Under the pieces are notes generated by a model. That model did no database searches. It saw only the letters and a list, made by a program, of their open reading frames with translations, and had not been told where the DNA came from. From Paenibacillus piscarius (lineage in GTDB: Bacteria > Bacillota > Bacilli > Paenibacillales > Paenibacillaceae): a stretch of DNA of 64,000 nucleotides. Positions within the stretch are counted from its first letter, which is position 1, and each line of letters begins with the position of its first letter. The translations under genes and the position numbers were made by a program. The stretch lies in NCBI RefSeq assembly GCF_022234545.1, contig NZ_JAIEUI010000014.1, positions 62,001-126,000 of the forward strand, written 5' to 3'. Below, piece by piece: positions 7,865 through 16,446 of this stretch.

Positions 7865-9979
7865 TCAGTTATTTGTTGCGGCAGTATTATCTTGGCCCTT
7901 CCCTACGTCAGCGCCGTCATTTGCGGGCTTCAGGCTCTTCTTGGGCACGCCGTCCAGCCCGTATTCCCAGTCATATGCGTCGAAGATCTTACGTGCAACC
8001 GGTGCGGCACTGTTGGAGCCGAAGCCCCCTTCGGGGATGACCACAGCAACAGCCAGCTTCGGATTATTACGCGGAGCAAAAGCAATAAACACCCCGTTAT
8101 CGCGAAGCTGTCCTTTACCCTGCTGCTGAGACGTTCCTGTCTTGCGGGCGAAATCATAAGGGAAGTCATCAAAGCTGCTGACCTTACTCTTCATTCCCCT
8201 AATAACCTCGTTCCAATAGGATTTATCATAATCCACCTTGCTCAACACTTCACGTCCAAAAGATTTAACGACGTTATTGGAGGAATCCGTGATTTTGCTG
8301 ACCAGCTGCGGCTTAATGCGCTCTCCCTGATTCGCAATCGTAGAGGCATATTGGGCGAGCTGCAATGCGGTATAGCTTCCTTGCTGTCCGAAAGACGCGT
8401 AGACAAGGGCAGATTGGACGCTGCCGCTCTCTGCTTCTTTGAAGTAGTTCAGGAACCCTTTGTATTCATTTGGCAAGCCGCTTCCTGTGGCCACACCAAG
8501 TCCAAAGTCCTTCATATACCTATCCCAGACATCTACGCCCTTGCCGCCGTACTTTTCGTACAGCTTCTTCCCAATTTTATCAATCATGAATACGTTGGAC
8601 GATTTCTCAATTGCATCTGCTGGTGTTCTAAAATAACCGTAGCTGTGTCCACCCGCATTTCTAACGGTAGTTTCATGTCCCGCTTTACCGAACTTCGTGC
8701 TGCCTGTATCCGTATAGGAGGTATGTGTAGTGATGAAGCCTTCCTCCAGCCCGATCAATACAGTGAGCGGCTTGATGGTTGAACCCAAGAAAACGGATGA
8801 GCTGAAACCATGTCCCGACAGTCCTGAAGAATACGGGGTAATCGTCCCGTTCTGGTAATTATTCATAATCTTGTTCCAGACATCGGCTTCAAGCTTAGGC
8901 GCTGTCCACACATTGGTGTCATAGTCAGGCATGCTGGCCATGGCCACAATATTACCGGTATCCACCTCCATCGCTACGGCATATCCCGTTAAGGCATCCG
9001 GGTGAGTTTTTCCCTGAACGGTATTCGAATGAAGCCAGCGGATCTGGTCTAAAATAGCCTGTTCCGTCTTAAGCTGGACATTTTTATTGATCGTCGTCCA
9101 GATATCATTACCCTTTTCGGGCGGAACTACCTTCTCAATCTTCTCAGCCATATTCTGCGGATTGACGGATATGACCTGATAGCCGTTTTTGCCGCGCAGC
9201 TCACGCTGATACTGCAGCTCCAGACCATCGAAGCCGACAAACTCATCATCCTTGTAATTGAGGCCGGGGTCTGCGCCGATTTTCTTCATGGCGCTGAGAA
9301 CGTTCTTGTAGATGTTGAGCGTGTTCGAGGATTTGAAGGGCTTGATATACCCCACAGTCTGCACCGCGACGGTATCCTTGTCATAATTACGGATGCCTTC
9401 CTCCACAATCTCAAGTCCAGGGAATTCGTTCTTATGCTCCATGAAATAAGCGACTTCCTTGGTTGTGAGGCCGGACTTGATTTTGCGGGCCACATAACCC
9501 GAGGATTTCTTGAAGTACAGGTCAAAGGAGCTGATCACCTCATTGACCGTCAGCTTCTCGCCGTTCGGATCGCCAAGTTCGTTGAATTTCGCAACCAGGC
9601 TGTTCGCCAGGGCATACGCATTGGCTCTTGATTCCGGCTTCAGGGAGCTGACCCCTGTCTCCTTGTCGACCGCCTTGGCGGTATATTCCTGCGTAAGCGT
9701 AACATATAGCGTCTGCACGGAGGTGGAATATGCTAATTTCTCCCCGTCATCTGATATAATCGATCCCCGGATGGAGGCAAGCGGCACGCTTTTGGTATCC
9801 CGGCTCGTCTCTACCTCAGTCAGTGTGGGTCCTTCGACGAACTGGATCACAGCCAGACGGATAATAATAACGCAGAAAATAACAAACGTGCTGAAGAAAA
9901 ACACGTTAAGCCGCAGGCCCAGCGTGCTCTTGCTGTCCTTCTCGTCCGGGGGGGAGGCCTGCTTTCGGAAAACACCCAC
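7865..9979 (-). CDS. Class B penicillin-binding protein (transpeptidase), first of a tandem pair
   Basis: 704 residues: a short cytoplasmic N-terminus, one membrane anchor (about 23-47), a dimerisation/pedestal domain, and a C-terminal transpeptidase domain. Catalytic motifs: STIK (400-403, nucleophile Ser400), SSN (460-462) and KTGTS (from about 613). No glycosyltransferase domain, so class B (PBP2/FtsI type), cross-linking peptidoglycan outside the membrane. The C-terminal 25 residues are a hydrophilic tail rich in Asn/Asp. It lies 14 bp downstream of a close paralog, in the same orientation. Whether it serves elongation, division or sporulation cannot be decided from sequence. Confidence 0.93.
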   Translation of the reverse strand: MGVFRKQASPPDEKDSKSTLGLRLNVFFFSTFVIFCVIIIRLAVIQFVEGPTLTEVETSRDTKSVPLASIRGSIISDDGEKLAYSTSVQTLYVTLTQEYTAKAVDKETGVSSLKPESRANAYALANSLVAKFNELGDPNGEKLTVNEVISSFDLYFKKSSGYVARKIKSGLTTKEVAYFMEHKNEFPGLEIVEEGIRNYDKDTVAVQTVGYIKPFKSSNTLNIYKNVLSAMKKIGADPGLNYKDDEFVGFDGLELQYQRELRGKNGYQVISVNPQNMAEKIEKVVPPEKGNDIWTTINKNVQLKTEQAILDQIRWLHSNTVQGKTHPDALTGYAVAMEVDTGNIVAMASMPDYDTNVWTAPKLEADVWNKIMNNYQNGTITPYSSGLSGHGFSSSVFLGSTIKPLTVLIGLEEGFITTHTSYTDTGSTKFGKAGHETTVRNAGGHSYGYFRTPADAIEKSSNVFMIDKIGKKLYEKYGGKGVDVWDRYMKDFGLGVATGSGLPNEYKGFLNYFKEAESGSVQSALVYASFGQQGSYTALQLAQYASTIANQGERIKPQLVSKITDSSNNVVKSFGREVLSKVDYDKSYWNEVIRGMKSKVSSFDDFPYDFARKTGTSQQQGKGQLRDNGVFIAFAPRNNPKLAVAVVIPEGGFGSNSAAPVARKIFDAYDWEYGLDGVPKKSLKPANDGADVGKGQDNTAATNN

Positions 9980-9993
9980 AGTTTGTCACTCCT

Positions 9994-12030
9994 TTACTTC
10001 TCTATATTCTTCTTGGGAATGCCGTCCAGCCCGTATTCAGCGTCATAAGCTTCAAAAATTCGGCGGGCTACCGGCGCTGCACTGAGCGCTCCAAAACCGC
10101 CCTCCGGAATGACCACGGCTACGGCAAGCTTGGGATTCTCCCGCGGAGCATAGGCAATGAATACCCCGTTGTCACGAATCGCGCCAGCCGCATCCATCTC
10201 TGAGGTTCCCGTCTTGCGGGCAAAATCATACGGAAATCCGTCGAACGCCTTCACCTTTGTATTCATCCCCCGCTTGATCTCCTTCCAATATGAAGGGTCA
10301 AACGAGACTGTATTCAGCACTTCCCGGCCAAACTCTGTGACCGTGTTGCCTTCGGCATCTGTAATTCTGCTAACCAGCTGCGGCTTGAGCCGCTGCCCTT
10401 CATTGGCCAGCATAGCTGTGTACTGGGCAAGCTGCAGTGCGGTATATTTCCCCTTCTGGCCGAAGGAGGCGTAGACCATTGACGATTGCACAGAGTCCTC
10501 TTTATTCAGGTAGTCGGCAACCCCGGCGCTTTCACCGGGAAGCCCGCTCTGCGTGGACACGCCGAGGCCGAAGGCTTTCAGATATCTGTCCCATACGTTG
10601 ACAGATTCACCTTGATACTTCTTATACAGGGGGTTACCAATCATATCGATCATAAAAGCATTGGAGGATTCCTGAATGGCCTCCGCAGGAGTAAGTTTGC
10701 CCAGCACATGGCCGGAGGAATTCCTCACGGAAGAGCTGTCATTTTTGCCGAAATAAGCAATCCCTTTGTCTTGATAGGTGTCACCGGTAGTGAATAAACC
10801 TTCATTCAGGCCAATTAATACGCTTAACGGTTTAACCGTTGAACCAAGATAGATCAGTGACTTCAGGCCGTGGCCGGAGACACCGGAGGTATTCTGGGTA
10901 ATGGTACCGTTCAGATAATTCTCCTTAATGCTCTTAAACACTTCCGGCTGATTCCAGACATTCGGATCATAGTCCGGCATATGGGCCATGGTGATAACCT
11001 TGCCCGTATCCACTTCCATGGCTACCGCATATCCGATAAGAGCGGCAGTATGGGTTGTCCCCTGCACAGGATTGTGATGCAGCCAGTTGAGCTGATCCTT
11101 AATGGCCTGTTCTGTCTGCATCTGGACCTTCTTATTGATCGTCGTCCAGATATCGTAGCCCTTAACGGGCGGAACGGTAGCCATGACCTCCTTGGCCATA
11201 TTCTGCGCATTCACCGAGAGGGTCAGATAACCGTTCTTCCCTCTAAGCTCGCGTTGATACTGCTGCTCCAGCCCGTAGATGCCGACGAATTCGTCTTCCC
11301 TGTAGCCCAGTCCGGGGTCAGCCCCCGTCTGCTTCATGGCATGGCGGATATTCTTATATAAGTTATAGCTCTCTGTATACCTGAACTGCTGCATAAATCC
11401 TACGGTTTGAACAGCTACAGTATCCTTGTCATAATGGCGCGAGCTCTCCTCCACCACCGATATTCCCGGATATTGCTCCTTGTTCTCCATCAGATGGGCG
11501 ACTTCTTCCACCGTAAGGCCCGTCTTGATCTTACGAGGCATATACCCCGGCGATACCCTGAAGTCAAGGTCCAGCGAAGCCAGGATGTCCTCCCTGGTAA
11601 GCTTCTTGGCCGCAGCGGGATCTCCATACTGTTCAAAAACCGAGACCAGCCGGTCGGCCAGCGAAGCGGTCAGCGCCCTGGCTTCCGCCGTATATTCCAG
11701 TAAGCCGGTGTCCTTATTCTTGGCCCTGGCCGTATATTCCTGAGTTAAAGTTACATATAACGACTGAACCGGGGTAGAGTAGGCCAGCTTCTCGCCTCCC
11801 TCTGCAAGGATGTTTCCCCGGATCGCCGCAAGCGGAACATCCTTAGTCTCGCGGCTGGCCTCCGTCTCGGTAAGCTCATCCGCTTCCACAAACTGAAGTC
11901 CTGCCAGACGAACCATGATGATTACAAAAATAAAAAAAGTGCCGAAGAAAAACAGATTAATACGCAAGCTCACCGAGCTTCGGGGCGTCTGATCATCCGG
12001 GCGGAAGCCCGGCCTGCCGAACCATTTCAC
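9994..12030 (-). CDS. Class B penicillin-binding protein, second of a tandem pair
   Basis: 678 residues, collinear with the preceding PBP from the anchor (SLRINLFFFGTF) to the C-terminal YGLDGIPKK, with long identical blocks such as KLAYST, LYVTLTQEYTA, RELRGKNGY and TGYAVAMEVDTG-like segments. Catalytic motifs: STVK (397-400), SSN (455-457) and KTGTS. It differs from its neighbour in lacking the Asn/Asp-rich tail and in a KTGTSEMDAAG loop after the third motif. It is first in the transcript. Family knowledge: single-anchor transpeptidase acting outside the membrane, target of beta-lactams. A tandem duplication followed by divergence is the simplest explanation. Confidence 0.93.
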   Translation of the reverse strand: MKWFGRPGFRPDDQTPRSSVSLRINLFFFGTFFIFVIIMVRLAGLQFVEADELTETEASRETKDVPLAAIRGNILAEGGEKLAYSTPVQSLYVTLTQEYTARAKNKDTGLLEYTAEARALTASLADRLVSVFEQYGDPAAAKKLTREDILASLDLDFRVSPGYMPRKIKTGLTVEEVAHLMENKEQYPGISVVEESSRHYDKDTVAVQTVGFMQQFRYTESYNLYKNIRHAMKQTGADPGLGYREDEFVGIYGLEQQYQRELRGKNGYLTLSVNAQNMAKEVMATVPPVKGYDIWTTINKKVQMQTEQAIKDQLNWLHHNPVQGTTHTAALIGYAVAMEVDTGKVITMAHMPDYDPNVWNQPEVFKSIKENYLNGTITQNTSGVSGHGLKSLIYLGSTVKPLSVLIGLNEGLFTTGDTYQDKGIAYFGKNDSSSVRNSSGHVLGKLTPAEAIQESSNAFMIDMIGNPLYKKYQGESVNVWDRYLKAFGLGVSTQSGLPGESAGVADYLNKEDSVQSSMVYASFGQKGKYTALQLAQYTAMLANEGQRLKPQLVSRITDAEGNTVTEFGREVLNTVSFDPSYWKEIKRGMNTKVKAFDGFPYDFARKTGTSEMDAAGAIRDNGVFIAYAPRENPKLAVAVVIPEGGFGALSAAPVARRIFEAYDAEYGLDGIPKKNIEK

Positions 12031-12141
12031 AGCAAAGTCCTCTCCTTAGTTCATTTGCATACAATTATTCTTAACCAAACCGGCAAAGACCCCTTATGCC
12101 CGCTGCTATTGTACCATAGATGAAAGAGCCCCTGCTTCTCC

Positions 12142-13284
12142 TCAGAGAATATTCTCCTTAATATGTGTAGTGTCAAAATCCTGCGGATTAAACCAGTTGC
12201 CGCTGCTGGCCCAGGTTGAATCGAGCGGAATCCAGGTCTTGCTGCTGCTGAGGTAGACCTCATTCCAGGCATGGGGGCCATAGCCGCCCTGGCCGTCATA
12301 GCCTTTGCCGGTGACGACACGGACCTGCAGCCCTTGCGAGCGGGCCATCATCGCATAGAGACGGGCGTAATCAATGCATACCCCCAGCTTCGTATCAAAA
12401 GTATCCTGAGGGGTCTGCTCCTTCCAGATCCGCCGCTGCTCATAATTCTCGGCCTTGGTGTAGTCATAGGCAATGCGCGAGCCGATCCAGTCATACAGCA
12501 GTCTGGCCTTCTCTTCATCCCCGGCGGCCTGTCCGGCAATCTTCCCGGCTGCACCGGCAATATCGGCCGGGATATCATGGTCAATCACTTCATACTTGCG
12601 CCGCAGAATATCGCTCATCTCTGCGGCTACCGCCTTGGTCAGCACCGGCAGCTTCCCTCTGACCTGTTCACCGGCCAGCGGCTCAAATACCGCCTGCGCA
12701 CTCTGGCTGTAGATCGGCGAGGACTGCACATAGCGGCTGAAGGTGCTGTCTGGACTTAGAGCAACGCTGATATAGAGGACAAAAACCACCACCAGTGCCC
12801 GGGCAATCCCGGCTGCAGTCCCCAAGACCGCACCGCTGAGCCTGCTGGCACCTGTAATTCTGCCGGGTGACCCTCCAGAGAAGCGCGGCAGGCGGCCGGG
12901 CAGCAGGAGGAACAGGAGTGACAGCAGCAGCCGGATCAGGCTGTAGCACAGCAGAAGCAGCAGCAGAAACCGGACAACCGGCGAGTTCGACAGCACCGAT
13001 ACGCCGGTGTAGTAGAGCTGCTGCCATTGGTTCAGCTTGGCATCCGGCTGCGTTATCCCCGCTGCCCAAGCCCCTGCGGCAGGCGAGAGATAGACCGCAG
13101 CCGGAATCGCCATCACCAGAGCGGCTGCGGTCAGCAGTCCTGATCCGAGCAGCCCGAACAGCCCCCCGGCGGCCCGCCGGAAGCCGCGGCCCCAGCCCTG
13201 CAGGGCGGAGAAGAAGACCACCAGCAGCAGAATAATAGAGATGATATTGGCCTCACTAAGACTATCGATCCAGCTATTTAGCAC
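12142..13284 (-). CDS. CvpA-like membrane domain fused to transglutaminase-like domain
   Basis: 380 residues. The first about 180 contain four hydrophobic segments with a GWGRGFRR motif resembling CvpA/colicin-V-production proteins; the rest is outside and ends in a transglutaminase/protease-like fold. The catalytic triad is complete: Cys303 (GVCIDYA), His338 (GPHAWNEV) and Asp355 (PLDSTW). Such domains act as cysteine proteases, amidases or cross-linkers; the substrate is unknown. Its position upstream of two PBPs and MurJ suggests envelope work, which is inference. The start is ATG 13284 before a hydrophobic segment. Confidence 0.8.
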   Translation of the reverse strand: MLNSWIDSLSEANIISIILLLVVFFSALQGWGRGFRRAAGGLFGLLGSGLLTAAALVMAIPAAVYLSPAAGAWAAGITQPDAKLNQWQQLYYTGVSVLSNSPVVRFLLLLLLCYSLIRLLLSLLFLLLPGRLPRFSGGSPGRITGASRLSGAVLGTAAGIARALVVVFVLYISVALSPDSTFSRYVQSSPIYSQSAQAVFEPLAGEQVRGKLPVLTKAVAAEMSDILRRKYEVIDHDIPADIAGAAGKIAGQAAGDEEKARLLYDWIGSRIAYDYTKAENYEQRRIWKEQTPQDTFDTKLGVCIDYARLYAMMARSQGLQVRVVTGKGYDGQGGYGPHAWNEVYLSSSKTWIPLDSTWASSGNWFNPQDFDTTHIKENIL

Positions 13285-13338
13285 CTCTATCCCTCCTTCT
13301 GCTGCGGATGGTGCAGCTTACACTTGTACACCACACGT

Positions 13339-13785
13339 TTATTTGCCGCTCTGATGCTTCCGGGCTTCATCAATAAAGCTCTGGGTAGTTTCATTCACAC
13401 TCCATTTGCCCAGACTGACACCGCGGAAGATCACTTCCACTTTGTCTTCTGCGGCGGAGCCCTTCACTTCCAGATTCGGCGTAGTAATCGTGAAGGTTCC
13501 GTCACCGCCTGAGGTATACACAGCATCCTGCGCTTCCTTGAGCATAACCTCCTGCGCCTCTTTCTTGAGTGTGCTGACCGTTCCGTCCGCCACCTGATTG
13601 ACGGCATTGCCGATCTGATCCATAGTCACTCCGCTATAAATGAACAGCCCGGCAACAATAACGATAACAATGGCCCATTTCAGCACGGTCTTCACCAGAT
13701 TAATGACAGCAAACAGCAGGACGAGCGCAATAACGATAACCAGCCAATTCTCTCTAATAAACTGTGACCATACTTCAGGATTCAT
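13339..13785 (-). CDS. Small two-helix membrane protein of unknown function
   Basis: 148 residues from the chosen ATG. Two adjacent hydrophobic segments (about 14-34 and 36-53) are followed by a soluble domain with a helical stretch (VSTLKKEAQEVMLKEAQDAV) and a beta-rich end. I do not recognise the family. The open frame extends to 13908, but that upstream part is low quality; GTG 13794 or ATG 13785 follow a GGGGTG sequence and begin just before the first helix. It is 54 bp upstream of the CvpA/transglutaminase gene on the same strand and may be co-expressed. Confidence 0.6.
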   Translation of the reverse strand: MNPEVWSQFIRENWLVIVIALVLLFAVINLVKTVLKWAIVIVIVAGLFIYSGVTMDQIGNAVNQVADGTVSTLKKEAQEVMLKEAQDAVYTSGGDGTFTITTPNLEVKGSAAEDKVEVIFRGVSLGKWSVNETTQSFIDEARKHQSGK

Positions 13786-14022
13786 CAATTTCACAACACC
13801 CCAATCGCAAATTTCGCCACTCATTACACAAATAATAATTATTATACATGAATACCTCTTATAATTCATGGTTACCGGATTGCGGAGACGCATACAGGCC
13901 TGAGCCAAGAAAATGGTATAAGCCCCCTCCCGCGCACGTAAAGTACAAGTAGGCCGTGTCTTCCCTGCCGGGCCCGCCCGCAGGGGACCAGCCGGCCGGC
14001 TACAAACTGGAGGTGTTACCCT

Positions 14023-15204
14023 GTGAAAACTGCACTGTGGCTGTATCTGTTCCTCTTCCTGGCCTTCTTCGATCTACATGCCCAGTATCCGATTCTGACG
14101 CCATTTGCCATCTCCCTGGGAGCGGGCCCAGCCTTCATCGGCTGGATGATGGGCATGTATTCGCTGACCCACCTCCCCGGCAATCTCCTGGCAGGGGTCC
14201 TCGTTGACCGCAATGGAAGCCGCCGCTACATCGTCTTTGCACTTACCGCAGCAGGAGTTATCCTGCTGCTCCAGGCACACGCCCAACTGCCGTGGCATCT
14301 GCTGCTGCTCCGGGCAGCGAGCGGCTTCGCCCTGGCCTTTCTTTCGCCCGCCTGCATGACCCTGCTGGCTTCACTCTCTTCCAATCCGGTCACCCAGGGC
14401 AAATACATGTCAGGCCATGGCATCATTCACACGCTGGCCTCCGTAGTCTCACCGGCTGCCGGTGCCTTCATCGTAGCCAAAGCCGGATATTCCGGCACCT
14501 TCAGCACCTTGGGCTGGCTGCTGATCTTCACCGGTGTGATGGCTTTCTTCAGTGTGCCTAAGCATACTCCTGCACTGGCTGTACAGAAGCCTGCTCTGGC
14601 GGCGCAGCAGAAGCAGGCTGCATCACCAGATGGCTCCCTCGTCCCGGCTCCTGTGTCGAAGCGCTACTATTTGCTGCCCTTCTTTGTCTCCTGCTCACAG
14701 GGCGTGCTCTTCTTCGAGCTTCCCCTGTCCCAAGGAGCGGACGGTATCATGTCAACGGGCATCCTGCTCTCGCTGCTCAGTCTGGGAGCGCTCGTAACCC
14801 TCAGCCTGTTCTTCCTGAACCGGCTTTCGCCCGGTATCCGCATTGCTGCCGCCCTCTTAGGTATGGCCATCTGCTTCTTCAGTCTGGCCGCCTTCCGCAG
14901 CATTCCGGCCGGAGCCGTGCTGTTCATGCTCGGTGCAGCCAAAGGGGTTTTATTCCCCGCCATGGCCTCGCTGTTCATTAGTCTGGGCGGAGGCGGGCGG
15001 CTGGGCCGCACCTTCTCGCTGCAATCCATCGCCATGTCTCTCGGCGCCTTCGCCGGGCCGGTAGCCGCCGGTCAGCTGAGAGGGTATGTCTCCCCTTATT
15101 TCATCGCCTTCCTGCTGCTGATGACTGCAATACTGCTCCTGCCGCCGGGCCGGTCGGGCAAGCTAGCCTCCTATGCCCCGGAATGGAACGGTAATGCAGC
15201 CTGA
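14023..15204 (+). CDS. Major facilitator superfamily transporter
   Basis: 393 residues with 12 predicted membrane helices in two halves, joined by a central loop rich in Ala/Gln/Pro/Lys (about 185-215). The loop between helices 2 and 3 reads GVLVDRNGSRRY, the GxxxDRxGRR-type MFS signature. The substrate is unknown; the family includes drug and sugar effluxers. The GTG start at 14023 is preceded by GGAGGTGTTACCCT. It is monocistronic: divergent from the upstream gene and followed by its own terminator at 15224. Confidence 0.85.
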   Translation: MKTALWLYLFLFLAFFDLHAQYPILTPFAISLGAGPAFIGWMMGMYSLTHLPGNLLAGVLVDRNGSRRYIVFALTAAGVILLLQAHAQLPWHLLLLRAASGFALAFLSPACMTLLASLSSNPVTQGKYMSGHGIIHTLASVVSPAAGAFIVAKAGYSGTFSTLGWLLIFTGVMAFFSVPKHTPALAVQKPALAAQQKQAASPDGSLVPAPVSKRYYLLPFFVSCSQGVLFFELPLSQGADGIMSTGILLSLLSLGALVTLSLFFLNRLSPGIRIAAALLGMAICFFSLAAFRSIPAGAVLFMLGAAKGVLFPAMASLFISLGGGGRLGRTFSLQSIAMSLGAFAGPVAAGQLRGYVSPYFIAFLLLMTAILLLPPGRSGKLASYAPEWNGNAA

Positions 15205-15223
15205 ATCAGCCCCGTTTCGCCAG

Positions 15224-15260
15224 CAATCACCCGCATTTATCCTAGCGGGTGATTGTTTGC
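15224..15260 (+). terminator. Intrinsic terminator after MFS gene
   Basis: CAATCACCCGC (15224-15234) pairs perfectly with GCGGGTGATTG (15245-15255) over 11 bp, followed by TTTGCTG. The T run is short, but the stem is strong and sits just after the MFS stop codon. Confidence 0.7.
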
Positions 15261-15382
15261 TGTGCGGAGATATTTTAATACGACATTTCCCGGGGAATGA
15301 ATACATAATGTAGTACAGCTTGCTGTTAAAAATAGCGAAGCTTAGGTACAATAAGCTCATACCAACCAGATCCGGGAGCTGA

Positions 15383-15748
15383 ATGTTGATGTCCATCACG
15401 ATTATTGTAGAAGGCAAGAATGACCGGAGCCGGCTGCGGCGCCTGCTTCGTCCGGAAGTTGACATATTGTGCACCTTCGGCACCCTGAGCACCCTTAAGC
15501 TGGAAGCGCTGCGGAATACGATCCGCGACGGGGAAGTCTACCTCTATATGGACAATGACAGCTCAGGCAAAAAAATCCGCGGCGTGCTGCGCGACGCTTT
15601 TCCCGATGCGGTGCATATGTATACCCGTAAGGGGTATGCCGGAGTTGAAGGAACCCCTGATGAATACAACATCACCCAGCTGGAGAAGGCCGGGCTTGAG
15701 GAATACATTATCTATCCCGAGCCATACAGTCCGGTGTACGAAGGATAG
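15383..15748 (+). CDS. Small Toprim-domain protein
   Basis: 121 residues comprising little more than one Toprim domain: the Glu motif IIVEGKND at residues 6-13 and the DxD motif YLYMDNDSSG at about 52-61, which bind divalent metal in topoisomerases, primases and RNase M5. A 'GTPDEYNI' segment follows. Short single-Toprim proteins of this kind occur in Bacillales (for example YusF), with unproven nuclease or nucleotidyl roles. GGGAG precedes ATG 15383; the in-frame ATG at 15389 is also possible. The gene reads into repeat array 1, which begins 13 bp after its stop. Confidence 0.75.
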   Translation: MLMSITIIVEGKNDRSRLRRLLRPEVDILCTFGTLSTLKLEALRNTIRDGEVYLYMDNDSSGKKIRGVLRDAFPDAVHMYTRKGYAGVEGTPDEYNITQLEKAGLEEYIIYPEPYSPVYEG

Positions 15749-15760
15749 TTAATGATATGA

Positions 15761-16375
15761 ACAGCACCCACAGAGCGCCGATGTAATCGGTTTTTCGATT
15801 ACTTTTGGTCCACGTGCCCACAGAGCGCAGAATGTAATCGGTTTTTCGATTACTTTTGGTCCACGCGCCCACGCAAAGCTGAATGTGGTCGGTTTTTCGA
15901 TTACATTTGGACCACGTACCCACGCAGCGCTGAATGTGGTCGGTTTTTCGATTACATTTGGTCCACGAGTCCACGCAGCGCCGAATGTAGTCGGTTTTTC
16001 GATTACATTTGGACCACGGGTCCACCAAGCGCCGAATGTAATCGGTTTTTCGATTACATTTGGACCACGTGCCCACGCAAAGCTGAATGTAGTCGGTTTT
16101 TCGATTACATTTGGTCCACGTGCCCACGCAGCGCCGAATGTAGTCGGTTTTTCGATTACATTTGGTCCACGGGTCCACCAAGCGCCGAATGTAATCGGTT
16201 TTTCGATTACATTTGGACCACGCGCCCACGCAAAGCTGAATGTAGTCGGTTTTTCAATTACATTTGGTCCACGCGCCCACCCAGCGCCGAATGTAATCGA
16301 TTTTTCGATTTCGATTACATTTAGCCCAAGCGCCCACGCAGCGCACAATGTGGTCGGTTATCCGCATATAGTCGG
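15761..16375 (+). repeat. Tandem array 1: twelve 51-bp units each holding a perfect or near-perfect hairpin
   Basis: Units repeat with a strict 51-bp period; the AATG of the left arm begins at 15831, 15882, 15933, 15984, 16035, 16086, 16137, 16188, 16239 and 16290. A first unit at 15781 lacks one base. A last, decayed unit at 16347 follows a 6-bp duplication. The core is AATGTAATCG, loop GTTTTT, then CGATTACATT; the linker is GC-rich (consensus GGTCCACGCGCCCACGCAGC). Because 51 is a multiple of three, several frames on both strands stay open, giving pseudo-peptide repeats, but there is no convincing start or ribosome binding site. The array fills the gap between the convergent Toprim and SCO1 genes. 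Confidence 0.95.
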
Positions 16376-16383
16376 CCCATCCT

Positions 16384-16436
16384 TAAAAAAAGGGCGTCCC
16401 GGGCAGCCATTTCACGGCTGCAGGGACGCCCTTTCT
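16384..16436. terminator. Bidirectional terminator closing array 1
   Basis: AAAGGGCGTCCC pairs with GGGACGCCCTTT, with an inner CAGCC/GGCTG stem. A-rich DNA on the left and TTTCT on the right allow termination from both sides. It lies between array 1 and the convergent SCO1 gene. Confidence 0.9.
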
Positions 16437-16446
16437 GTGCAGTGCA

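Noticed and set aside
7793..8782. 329-residue plus-strand frame opposite the first PBP
   Set aside because: Shadow; the minus strand encodes a complete transpeptidase.
15761..16375. CRISPR array
   Set aside because: The whole 51-bp unit repeats, including the linker; there are no unique spacers and no cas genes.
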